Shown: positions 1-7,021 of the stretch, in pieces
Numbering within the stretch: the stretch's first letter is position 1
How the letters are laid out: every line of letters starts with the position of its first letter
Assembly: GCF_000335475.2 (NCBI RefSeq)
Contig: NZ_ANAH02000010.1
Coordinates: 186,001-250,000 of the forward strand
Direction: 5' to 3'
DNA length: 64,000 nucleotides
Source of the DNA: Cystobacter fuscus DSM 2262
Lineage (GTDB): Bacteria; Myxococcota; Myxococcia; Myxococcales; Myxococcaceae
The notes under the pieces: model-generated
What the model saw: only the letters and a program-made list of their open reading frames with translations
The model's database searches: none
What the model was told of the DNA's origin: nothing
Position numbers and translations under genes: made by a program

Positions 1-2
1 GC

Positions 3-626
3 GGCCTGTCGCTGGTGCTCCACCCGCGCAACCCGCATGTGCCCACCGTGCACGCCAACTACCGCTTCATCCACCAGGGCTCGAAGGCCTGGTTCGGCGG
101 GGGCGCGGACCTGACGCCGTACTACCTCCAGGAGGAGGACGCGGTGCACTTCCACCGGGTCCACAAGGAGGCGTGTGACCGGCACGATCCCTCGTACTAC
201 CCGCGCTACAAGAAGGCGTGTGATCAGTACTTCTACCTGCGCCACCGGGAAGAGGCGCGGGGCGTGGGCGGCATCTTCTTCGAGAACACGGGGGAGGAGC
301 TGGAGCGCGAGTTCGCCTTCGTGAAGGACGTGAGCCGGGCCTTCCTGCCCGCGTACCTGCCCATCGCCGAGCGGCGCAAGGACACGCCCTACACCGAGGA
401 GCAGCGCGCCTGGCAGGAGGTGCGGCGCGGGCGGTACGTGGAGTTCAACCTCGTGTGGGACCGGGGCACCATTTTCGGCCTGGAGACGAAGGGGCGCACC
501 GAGTCCATCCTCATGTCCCTGCCGCCGCGGGTGCGCTGGCGCTACGACTACCACCCGGAGCCGGGCACCGAGGAGGCGCGGCTGGTGGAGGTGCTCCGTC
601 GTCCTCGCGACTGGGTGGGTGCCTGA
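3..626 (+). CDS. hemF: Oxygen-dependent coproporphyrinogen III oxidase, C-terminal part (5' truncated by window)
   Basis: This enzyme oxidatively decarboxylates two propionate side chains of coproporphyrinogen III to give protoporphyrinogen IX in cytoplasmic heme synthesis, using O2. About 207 residues are visible of a family that is usually near 300, so the start lies upstream of the window; the frame is open from base 3. Family signatures are clear: [12 protein letters not shown] near the visible start, [19 protein letters not shown], then [14 protein letters not shown] and [11 protein letters not shown] near the end. The stop at 624-626 is immediately followed by the next gene, so the two may be co-transcribed. 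Identification rests on several contiguous family motifs. Confidence 0.96.
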   Translation, partial: GLSLVLHPRNPHVPTVHANYRFIHQGSKAWFGGGADLTPYYLQEEDAVHFHRVHKEACDRHDPSYYPRYKKACDQYFYLRHREEARGVGGIFFENTGEELEREFAFVKDVSRAFLPAYLPIAERRKDTPYTEEQRAWQEVRRGRYVEFNLVWDRGTIFGLETKGRTESILMSLPPRVRWRYDYHPEPGTEEARLVEVLRRPRDWVGA

Positions 627-627
627 G

Positions 628-1104
628 ATGACCCGCAACGGGAAGATGCTCGTGGGCGGCGCGGTGGTCGCCGTCCTGGGGCTGAGCGCCCTCGGCGTCT
701 TCGTGTTGCGAGCGCCGGGAGGCGCGGGGGCCGTGGTCGACGCGACGGCCCTGTCGCAGGAGGCACGCGTCAACGTGCTGCGCCTGTGCGGTGACGCGCA
801 GGCCTACCGGGATGAGCACGGCGTCTTTCTCGTGGCGGGCCCCGTGCCCGCGCAGGTGCCCCGGGGCGGACAGGCGGTGCCCTTCTCGCCCGATGAGAAC
901 ATGCGAAAGCTGGGCTTCGAGCCCGGCGAGCACGTGCGGCACCAGTACCAGGTGGTGGTGCAGGAGACTCCCCTGGGAGAGGCCGAGGTCACCTGCTACG
1001 CGCGAGGTGATCGGGATGGGGACGGACAGGTCTCCGTCTTCAGCGTCACGCTGGATGTCAACGGGATGACGTCCGCGGTGAAGGCGGAGCGCGAGGAGGA
1101 GTGA
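628..1104 (+). CDS. Single-pass membrane protein of unknown function
   Basis: A 158-residue protein starting at ATG 628, one base after the hemF stop; a GTG at 619 overlapping hemF is the alternative start. Residues about 6-28 form one hydrophobic segment (LVGGAVVAVLGLSALGVFVL), followed by a soluble domain with two cysteines (LRLCGDA and EVTCYARG) that could pair. The tail is acidic (REEE). The layout of a short positive N-terminus, one helix and a compact domain ending in a DRDGDGQ turn recalls pilin-like or other anchored periplasmic proteins, but no cleavage motif is seen. The function is not recognised. Confidence 0.75.
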   Translation: MTRNGKMLVGGAVVAVLGLSALGVFVLRAPGGAGAVVDATALSQEARVNVLRLCGDAQAYRDEHGVFLVAGPVPAQVPRGGQAVPFSPDENMRKLGFEPGEHVRHQYQVVVQETPLGEAEVTCYARGDRDGDGQVSVFSVTLDVNGMTSAVKAEREEE

Positions 1105-1167
1105 AGGATCGACGGCCGGATCCCGCCCCCTGGAAACTTGCTCGCCATCCAGACGACAATCCAGGGG

Positions 1168-3057
1168 ATGAGCCAGGCTGGAAACATCAAGGGGTCTCCG
1201 GGGTCCTCGGGCTTCGTGCCTTCTCGCGCTTCCGGCAACGGCTCGCCGGGTCGGGGTGACAGGCCGGGCATGGGGGAGGAGCGCACGCGCATCGGTCGCT
1301 CGCCGCTGGACACGGGTCGGGGCGACAAGCCGGGCATGGGGGAGGAGCGCACGCGCATCGGTCGCTCGCCGCTGGACCCGGGGACCACGACGTCGGGAGG
1401 GCGCCCCGCTCCAGAGGGAGAGTCCCCCCGCACGGGCGGTCCGCGTGAGACGAAGGGCGGCGGCATCGACTTCTCCCAGGATGAGTTGATGCCCCGGGAG
1501 ACTCCCCGCACCGAGCGCCCCCGGGAAGGCAAGTCCGCGGAAGTCTTCGAGAGCAGCCCCTCGACGGAGCGGCCCCGGACGCGTGGCCGCACGGAGGAGG
1601 GAGGCGCGCGCGGGTCGGACTTCGAGAACTCCCGCCCCTCGGGAGAGCGGCCCCAGGTGCCGACCCGGGCACGCGACGCCGCGGATGCGTCCTCCGGTGA
1701 GTTCGATGCACCCCCGGAGCTGGGCGAGCCGGCGGAGCGGCCCCAGGTGCCGACCCGGGCACGCGACGCCGCGGAGGCGTCTTCCGGTGAGTTCGACGTT
1801 CCGCATGATGTGGATGATCCCTGGGCGTCGGCGGAGCGGCCCCAGGTGCCGACCCGGACGCGGGACGCCGCGGAGGCGTCTTCCGGTGGGTTCGACGTCC
1901 CCCGCGAGTTGGAGGATCCCCGGGCTCCAGGAGGACGGCCCCAGGTGCCGGGTCAGCCCCGGAGCGCGGAGGACGCGGCGAGCGGGTTCGAGGCACCCTC
2001 GGACCTGGGGACGCCGGAAGCTCCGCCGCGGGGACCCGGGCGGGGCCGGGGCGCCGACGGCCAGTCCACGGGAGTGTTCGGGGCTCCGCGCGGAGAGCAG
2101 GGGACCCAGACCGTGCGAGGTGAGCGGCTGCCTGGTGCCGGCACGCTCTTCGAGTCCCGTCCCTCGACGAGGTCGGGTGGACGCCCCGCGCTTCCCGCCT
2201 CCGAGCCCGGCTCGCCGGCCGCCTCCCCGACGGGACTTCCCGGTGCTCGGGGCGAGGTGTCCCTGGAGGAGCTGTTGCCGGATCTCTCCGGCCTCGTCGG
2301 CCAGGAGGCGCTCGCCGAGCACTTCGCGGAGAACCTGCTCCTGCTGCCTCCGAGGCAGTCCCCCGCGAGCCGCTCCCTGCGGCTGTGGGCCATGTTCAGC
2401 GCCTACGCCGAGGCGAACGCGCGCAATCCCATGGGCCAGACGCCGGCGGGACGTCAGGCCTTCGCCGAGACGCTCGCCGCCAACGGCTTCGCCGCCCTGC
2501 GGGATGTCCGCACGGGGCGCGACGGGGTGGAGGTGGCGCTCGAGCTGCTCGATGCCCCCTCGTTGGAGGAGTTCCACGCGCAGCTCGACCAGGTCCACAT
2601 GGAGCCCGGTCTCGAGCGGCTCCCCACCGAGGTCTCCCTGCCGGTGGCCGAGGAGCGCCGCACGCCGGAGCAGCCCGAGGCGCGCAAGGAGGCCGCCGCG
2701 CGCCAGCCCCAGGGCCAACGGGTGTCCGAGCAGAAGGAGAAGGAGGTGGATCGGTCTCCCCCTGCCGCTGGCCAGGCGGGCGTCCAGGCGGCCGGCACGC
2801 AGCAGCCCCAGGCGCTCGCTCCCGGGCTGCTCGCCCCTCGCGACCCCCGCCAGCAGTGGGAGGAGGAGAAGGAGCGGGAACGTCGAGGGACGAACAAACG
2901 CCTGGGGCCGCGGATGCTCTGGAGCGTGCTCCATTCGCTGCGCGCCTCGCCCGAGGACAGCGCGGTGCTCAAGGAGAAGTGGAGTCAACTGGCGTTTGGT
3001 GCCGTCGTCTGCCTGATGGGGGCCGCTTTGTTGGTGGCCATGCTCGTGAGCCTCTGA
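1168..3057 (+). CDS. Low-complexity repeat protein with C-terminal membrane anchor
   Basis: A protein of about 629 residues. ATG 1168 (MSQAGNIKG) is preferred over a TTG at 1138 because GGGG lies directly before it. The first ~360 residues are disordered and rich in Gly, Pro, Arg, Glu and Ser, with two perfect-looking 22-residue repeats (GMGEERTRIGRSPLD) and three to four copies of a block with ERPQVPTR and RDAAEASSG. A more structured stretch of about 110 residues (VSLEELLPDLSGLVGQEAL to LDAPSLEEFHAQL) follows, then a charged linker and a C-terminal helix of hydrophobic residues about 608-629. This suggests a tail-anchored protein with a long flexible arm. I do not recognise the family. Confidence 0.72.
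   Translation: MSQAGNIKGSPGSSGFVPSRASGNGSPGRGDRPGMGEERTRIGRSPLDTGRGDKPGMGEERTRIGRSPLDPGTTTSGGRPAPEGESPRTGGPRETKGGGIDFSQDELMPRETPRTERPREGKSAEVFESSPSTERPRTRGRTEEGGARGSDFENSRPSGERPQVPTRARDAADASSGEFDAPPELGEPAERPQVPTRARDAAEASSGEFDVPHDVDDPWASAERPQVPTRTRDAAEASSGGFDVPRELEDPRAPGGRPQVPGQPRSAEDAASGFEAPSDLGTPEAPPRGPGRGRGADGQSTGVFGAPRGEQGTQTVRGERLPGAGTLFESRPSTRSGGRPALPASEPGSPAASPTGLPGARGEVSLEELLPDLSGLVGQEALAEHFAENLLLLPPRQSPASRSLRLWAMFSAYAEANARNPMGQTPAGRQAFAETLAANGFAALRDVRTGRDGVEVALELLDAPSLEEFHAQLDQVHMEPGLERLPTEVSLPVAEERRTPEQPEARKEAAARQPQGQRVSEQKEKEVDRSPPAAGQAGVQAAGTQQPQALAPGLLAPRDPRQQWEEEKERERRGTNKRLGPRMLWSVLHSLRASPEDSAVLKEKWSQLAFGAVVCLMGAALLVAMLVSL
1252..1379 (+). repeat. Two tandem 66-bp direct repeats inside the low-complexity gene
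   Basis: Copies begin at 1252 and 1318 and encode the same 22-residue unit (GMGEERTRIGRSPLD core) with only a few base differences. They keep the reading frame, so copy number could change without breaking the protein. Confidence 0.9.
1641..1960 (+). repeat. Three to four imperfect direct repeats encoding an ERPQVPTR / RDAAEASSG block
   Basis: Near-identical DNA blocks starting at about 1645, 1736 and 1833, with a degenerate fourth from about 1938, spaced about 90-105 bp apart. All are in frame within the low-complexity membrane-anchored protein, which suggests expansion by unequal recombination or slippage. Confidence 0.85.
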
Positions 3058-3100
3058 GAATGCTTGGGAAGAGGGTGGCCCGTGCTAGGGTGGCCCACCC

Positions 3101-3718
3101 TTGGCCACCGACGACCTCACTCTCGTCAAGCGCGTCCGTGATGGAGACCAGCGCGCCTTCAAGCTCCTTGTCGAGCGCTACCAGCGCAAGGTGTACGCCG
3201 TCGCGCTGGGCATGCTCAAGGACAAGGACGAGGCGATGGATGTCTCGCAGGAGGCCTTCGTCAAGGTCTACAAGTACCTGGACCACTTCAAGGGCGACTC
3301 GTCCTTCTACACGTGGCTCTACCGCATCACCGTCAACATCTGTATCGACGTGATGCGCCGCAAAGGCTCCTCGGGCGGGCAGATGGAGGAGTTCGACGAG
3401 TCCATCGCCACGGACCTGGGCGAGGCGCGCATCGGCGCCCTGGGCAGCCGCCTGGGCACCAACCCCCAGAAGAGCGCCCTGCGTCGCGAGCTGGCCGAGA
3501 AGATTCAAGAGGCCCTGGCCAGCGTGCCCGAGAAGCACCGCGCCATCCTGCTGCTGCGTGAAGTCGAGGGCATGTCGTACGAGGATCTGTCGCGCACGCT
3601 GGACATCCCCAAGGGCACGGTGATGAGCCGGCTCTTCCACGCCCGCGCCAAGGTGCAGAAAATCCTCAGTGAATACCTGGAGTTGGACGAGGCCAAGAGT
3701 GGAGTGGGCAGTGAGTGA
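3101..3718 (+). CDS. rpoE: ECF-type RNA polymerase sigma factor (RpoE-like)
   Basis: A 205-residue alternative sigma factor. Region 2 is visible at about residues 25-95 (DVSQEAFVKVYKYLDHF, then FYTWLYRITVNICIDVMRR), a charged linker follows, and region 4 lies at about 130-195 (PEKHRAILLLREVEGMSYEDLS, then KGTVMSRLFHARAKVQK, the -35-recognition helix-turn-helix). The only in-frame start that keeps region 2 is TTG 3101. The next gene downstream encodes a zinc-binding membrane anti-sigma factor, the usual partner. The sequence looks close to Myxococcus RpoE1, a motility/development sigma factor; that orthology is from memory and not tested. Confidence 0.93.
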   Translation: MATDDLTLVKRVRDGDQRAFKLLVERYQRKVYAVALGMLKDKDEAMDVSQEAFVKVYKYLDHFKGDSSFYTWLYRITVNICIDVMRRKGSSGGQMEEFDESIATDLGEARIGALGSRLGTNPQKSALRRELAEKIQEALASVPEKHRAILLLREVEGMSYEDLSRTLDIPKGTVMSRLFHARAKVQKILSEYLELDEAKSGVGSE

Positions 3719-3789
3719 GTCGGCTTGGAATATTGCTTTTCCATTACCGTCCAAGCCGCACGTCCCCTCTTGGAACGGGTAGGAACACC

Positions 3790-4458
3790 ATGGCCCCCGC
3801 CAATCCCGCATGTGAGCGTTTCATCCCGTTGTTGTCGCCGTACATCGACGGCGAGGTGTCCCCCGCCGAGCGCATCAACGTCGAGCGGCACCTGGGTGCC
3901 TGCCGCGACTGCGCCAGCCGGGCGGCCGACCTGAGGGCCGAGTCCGCGCTCCTGCGCGTGGGGCTGGAGATGGCGGTGGACGAGGTGGACTTCAAGGACT
4001 TCACCCAGAAGGTGATGGCGCGGGTGACGCCGGAGCGTCCGCCGCTGCTCGAGCGCGTGCGCATCTCGCTCTCGGAGATGTTCCTCTACCACCGCACGGC
4101 CATGGTCTCCTCGCTGGCCACGGCGGCGGTGGTGGTGCTGGTGGCCGTCCCCATGGCGATGAACCGTCCCTCCGCCCCCCTGGGCTATGGCGCCGAGCGC
4201 ATGAAGGTGCGCGCCGTGCGTGCCTCCGAGGGCGCCAAGGCGGCCCCGGTGGTGCTGGAGTCCGATGATGGTAACACCATCATCTGGGCGGTGGACGAGG
4301 ACGCGCCCGCGGCGCACGATGCCTCTCCGGCCAAGCCCCGCGGCGTGCCCGGTGACGAAACGGACGAGCTGGAAGGGGAGTCGCTCAAGGATGTGCCGGC
4401 CCGCCGGCCCGCGAAGCCCGCGGCGCCGGAGCAACCGCCCAAGGGAGGAGAGCTGTGA
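3790..4458 (+). CDS. Membrane anti-sigma factor with zinc-finger (zf-HC2) domain
   Basis: A 222-residue protein from ATG 3790. The N-terminus carries the anti-sigma zinc-binding motif HxxxCxxC (HLGACRDC, residues about 35-42) in a context typical of RseA/ChrR-like N-terminal domains (CERFIPLLSPYIDGEVSPAE). One transmembrane helix lies at about residues 103-123 (AMVSSLATAAVVVLVAVPMAM), and the C-terminal ~100 residues, Pro/Ala-rich, would be periplasmic. By family precedent the N-terminal domain holds the upstream ECF sigma factor at the membrane until a signal releases it. It overlaps the next gene by 4 bp. Confidence 0.92.
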   Translation: MAPANPACERFIPLLSPYIDGEVSPAERINVERHLGACRDCASRAADLRAESALLRVGLEMAVDEVDFKDFTQKVMARVTPERPPLLERVRISLSEMFLYHRTAMVSSLATAAVVVLVAVPMAMNRPSAPLGYGAERMKVRAVRASEGAKAAPVVLESDDGNTIIWAVDEDAPAAHDASPAKPRGVPGDETDELEGESLKDVPARRPAKPAAPEQPPKGGEL

Positions 4459-4937
4459 CGATGATGACGCGCACGCCGGTGGCCCTGCTGGTGCTGTCCC
4501 TGCTGGGGTCGTTCTTGCTTCCCACCCAGGCGCGCGCCCAGGCTCCCGCTCCGGCCGCCAAGGTCCAGAAGCTCCAGGTGGAGGTGGCGGTGGTGCTCGT
4601 CTCCCGGAATGGCTCGGAGGTGAGTCCTCCCGAGCTCCAGAAGATGAAGGAGACCTTCCAGAAGCAGAACTTCAACTTCACCTCCTTCAAGCGCCTGTCG
4701 CAGCAGTCCCTGGAGGTGGGCACCCAGGTGCCCGCCGAGGTGAAGCTGCCCAACGGGGTGACCGCCTCACTGCGGCTGTTGCGCCTGCAGGGCGACACCG
4801 CCACCCTGCGCGTGGACGTGCCCCAGTTGTCCGCCGTGGACGTGGAGCTGGGCCGCGAGGGCGCCGTCTACCAGCGCGCCGGCAAGCACGTGGGCGGCGA
4901 GCTCATCCTCGTGCTCTCCTCTCCCGCCGCGAAGTAG
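4455..4937 (+). CDS. Secreted protein of the sigma/anti-sigma operon, function unknown
   Basis: A 160-residue protein beginning at GTG 4455, which overlaps the anti-sigma stop (GTGA); ATG 4461 or 4464 are alternatives. A clear signal peptide (LLVLSLLGSFLLPTQARAQA, cleavage after about residue 28) is followed by an Ala/Pro stretch and a compact all-beta-looking domain (VEVAVVLVSRNGSEVSPPEL to GGELILVLSSP). The overlap implies translational coupling, so it may act in the same envelope-sensing pathway as the sigma/anti-sigma pair. The family is not recognised. Confidence 0.8.
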   Translation: MTMMTRTPVALLVLSLLGSFLLPTQARAQAPAPAAKVQKLQVEVAVVLVSRNGSEVSPPELQKMKETFQKQNFNFTSFKRLSQQSLEVGTQVPAEVKLPNGVTASLRLLRLQGDTATLRVDVPQLSAVDVELGREGAVYQRAGKHVGGELILVLSSPAAK

Positions 4938-5269
4938 CACCCCGCCCTTTCTCCTCCTCGCTTCCCCCACTCGGGCCCACCCGGCCGCCTCCCTGGCGCC
5001 GTGTGGGCCCGAGGTCGTTTGCGCGGCTCCAGACGCATGCATGCCCGCTGGTCTGGCGTCCGGTCATTCGTTCCGGAGGGAATTCCTCGCCACCCGGTAG
5101 AAATGTCAGTCCCTGGCCCGGGTCTCGTGCGCTCGTTCGCAGCGGTACCCTGCTGATTTCAAGGGTTTAGGTTCGGGCACGCTGGTTGCTAAGAGATATT
5201 CCCGTCGGGCGGCGGCGGTGGGCGGCGGGCAACACGGTGGACGAGCGACTCGAAGGGACGGGGCGAACC
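4938..5269. other. 332-bp intergenic region holding a sigma-54-like promoter
   Basis: No coding frame looks real here. The left half is the 3' trailer of the preceding operon; the right half carries the GG-N10-GC sigma-54-like element at 5175-5190 and leads into the small gene at 5270. Confidence 0.6.
5175..5190 (+). promoter_or_regulatory. Candidate sigma-54 (-24/-12) promoter
   Basis: The sequence GGGCACGCTGGTTGCT matches the sigma-54 consensus TGGCACG-N4-TTGCW at every position but the first, with exact GG-N10-GC spacing. Predicted transcription start is near 5201, leaving a leader of about 70 bases before the ATG at 5270. Sigma-54 promoters are common in myxobacterial developmental and motility genes. 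No enhancer site was identified. Confidence 0.6.
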
Positions 5270-5509
5270 ATGGCGAAGACCCAGCGGAGTGGTGCGGTGA
5301 TGAACCAGGTGGCGCGTCAGGTGAAGAAGGCGGGTCGGGTGGTGGCCAAGGCGAAGGCGAGCCGTCCGGTGCGCAAGGTGCAGGTGACGCTGGGGGATTT
5401 GATCGCCGCGGCGTTCGACGTGGCGGGTGAGACGAAGGGCGCCGCGAAGCTGGTGTCCTCGCGCGCCATGTCCCAGGCGACCGGCACGCACATCGTCGTC
5501 GTCGCCTGA
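5270..5509 (+). CDS. Small conserved basic protein, function unknown
   Basis: A 79-residue protein from ATG 5270. The first half is Lys/Arg-rich (MAKTQRSGAVMNQVARQVKKAGRV, AKAKASRPVRK); the second half reads VTLGDLIAAAFDVAGETKGAAKLVSSRAMSQATGTHIVVV, an amphipathic and then hydrophobic stretch. Upstream TTG 5186 would add an unlikely arginine-rich leader and would overlap the candidate promoter. It stands alone behind a sigma-54-like promoter and is followed by a terminator-like hairpin, so it looks monocistronic. The charge pattern would allow nucleic-acid binding, but that is a guess. Confidence 0.75.
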   Translation: MAKTQRSGAVMNQVARQVKKAGRVVAKAKASRPVRKVQVTLGDLIAAAFDVAGETKGAAKLVSSRAMSQATGTHIVVVA

Positions 5510-5526
5510 GCGGCACGTGGGGACTC

Positions 5527-5545
5527 GTCCAGTCGGGTACTGGAC
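5527..5545 (+). terminator. Hairpin downstream of the small basic protein
   Basis: A perfect 7-bp inverted repeat GTCCAGT / ACTGGAC with a 5-base loop, 18 bases after the stop codon. There is no T-run, as is often the case in high-GC genomes. Confidence 0.5.
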
Positions 5546-5639
5546 GCCTGGTCGTACGCTGTTCAGAGGGACAAGGTGCACTCCTGGCGAGGCCGGAGTT
5601 CACGGACGTGTGGCGGAAGGCGGATTAGAGTGACGCGCC

Positions 5640-6968
5640 ATGATTGGTGCCCTCCTCCTCGCTTACACGCTTCAGCAGACCCCTCGGGCCTTCGTCGAGA
5701 ATCCCGCCCCGGCGGAAGAAGGCATTCGCTTCCACGCCTCGCTCGAGGCGGGAGCACTCGCCCTTCCCTCGGGCCTGGGCGCCAATGGGATGGACGGCTT
5801 CCTGGCCGTGTTTCCCCGCCTGGGCGTCAAGGGTGGCGAGGAGTTCGAGTTCGAGATGGGGGCGCCGCTGCGCTTGCGGCTGATCGACACGGAACCCTCC
5901 CAGGTGGAAGCGGACCATGCCGCCCGGCTGCGGCGCCAGGACTGGGACGAGCTCAGTGACTTCGGTCAGCTCGTGCGGGAGCTGCGCATCGGCCGGGATG
6001 ACGGCATGCTGCAACTGCGCGCGGGGGCGTTCTCCACCTGGACGCTGGGCGCGGGCTGGCTCATCAACCGCTACAACAACAACCTCTCCCAGGACTACCA
6101 CCCCGCGGGCGCCAACTTCGTCGCCTACCTCGGCCCCACCCGGGTGGAGGTGTTCGCCAGCGACGTGCTGGGCGCGCGGCTCTTCGCGGGTGAGTTCCGT
6201 TTGGACCTGGGCCGCGTGCTGAGCGATCAGGACACGGCCTTCGACCGCTTCCTCCTGTCGGTGGACGTGGCGCATGACTTCGGTCTGGCGGGGGGCACGA
6301 CGCCCTCCCTGTCCGCGGCGAGCCTCGGGTTGCAGGCAGGCGTGGTGCGCAGCGACACCTTCCAGTTGTGGCTCCAGGCCGCGGCGGGCGCACGGGCGGA
6401 CACCCTCATCGAGTCGGTGCCGGACTACGGCGCGACCGTGGGCCTCGTCGTGCGGGGCAAGCCGGATCCGTCGTTGGACATCACCGGGCGCCTCGAGGGC
6501 CGGCGCCAGGGAGGCCGCTTCCGCTTCGGCTTCTTCGGCGCGGGCTACGAGCTGGCGCGCTTCTCCGGGGTGGGCCTGAGCGCGGCGCCGCTCGCGGAGG
6601 AGGTGCTGCCGGGGACCTTCTCGGGGTATGGCGAGGTGGCCGCGGCGGTGATTCCCCTCAACCCGGAGGACCTGGCGCTGAGCGTCAGCGCCTCGGGCGA
6701 GTACTTCGTCAACACCGGACGGGTGGACGCGGACGCCGCGCTCCAACTGCACCTGCCCGGAGACAAGACGGTGGGCGAGCTGCGCGTCATCCTCACGGAC
6801 CTCACGGGCAGGCCGCGCTACTCCGTGGCCGCCGAGTTGCGCCACCGCTTCCTGCCCGCCCTCTACGGCGTGCTCACGGGCGGCACGGTGCACTTCCCCC
6901 AGGCGGAGGGCCACCTGCTGCAGGGCTTCTCCGCGGGCCTGGGCGTGGGCGTGGACTTCCAGCGCTGA
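5640..6968 (+). CDS. Probable outer-membrane beta-barrel protein
   Basis: A 442-residue protein from ATG 5640 with a short hydrophobic start (MIGALLLAYTLQQ) that may be a minimal signal peptide. The rest alternates short amphipathic strands with polar turns (for example SLEAGALALPSGLG, EFEFEMGAPLRLRLID, GSWL-like WTLGAGWLINRYNNN), ending in GVGVDFQR, typical of large outer-membrane barrels. Aromatic residues sit at regular strand ends. Stand-alone gene between a terminator hairpin and a membrane glycosyltransferase. The substrate is unknown; transporter, porin and structural roles are all possible. Confidence 0.7.
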   Translation: MIGALLLAYTLQQTPRAFVENPAPAEEGIRFHASLEAGALALPSGLGANGMDGFLAVFPRLGVKGGEEFEFEMGAPLRLRLIDTEPSQVEADHAARLRRQDWDELSDFGQLVRELRIGRDDGMLQLRAGAFSTWTLGAGWLINRYNNNLSQDYHPAGANFVAYLGPTRVEVFASDVLGARLFAGEFRLDLGRVLSDQDTAFDRFLLSVDVAHDFGLAGGTTPSLSAASLGLQAGVVRSDTFQLWLQAAAGARADTLIESVPDYGATVGLVVRGKPDPSLDITGRLEGRRQGGRFRFGFFGAGYELARFSGVGLSAAPLAEEVLPGTFSGYGEVAAAVIPLNPEDLALSVSASGEYFVNTGRVDADAALQLHLPGDKTVGELRVILTDLTGRPRYSVAAELRHRFLPALYGVLTGGTVHFPQAEGHLLQGFSAGLGVGVDFQR

Positions 6969-7021
6969 GCGCCTCGCCGTGTGAGCCGGGTGGGGGGGTG
7001 GAGTAGTCTGCCGGTGCCCAG

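Noticed and set aside
511-2988. Very long open frame on the minus strand opposite the low-complexity gene (about 825 codons).
   Set aside because: Arg/Leu/Gly/His-biased composition with no domain, overlapping hemF and two plus-strand genes. This is the expected shadow frame of high-GC coding DNA.
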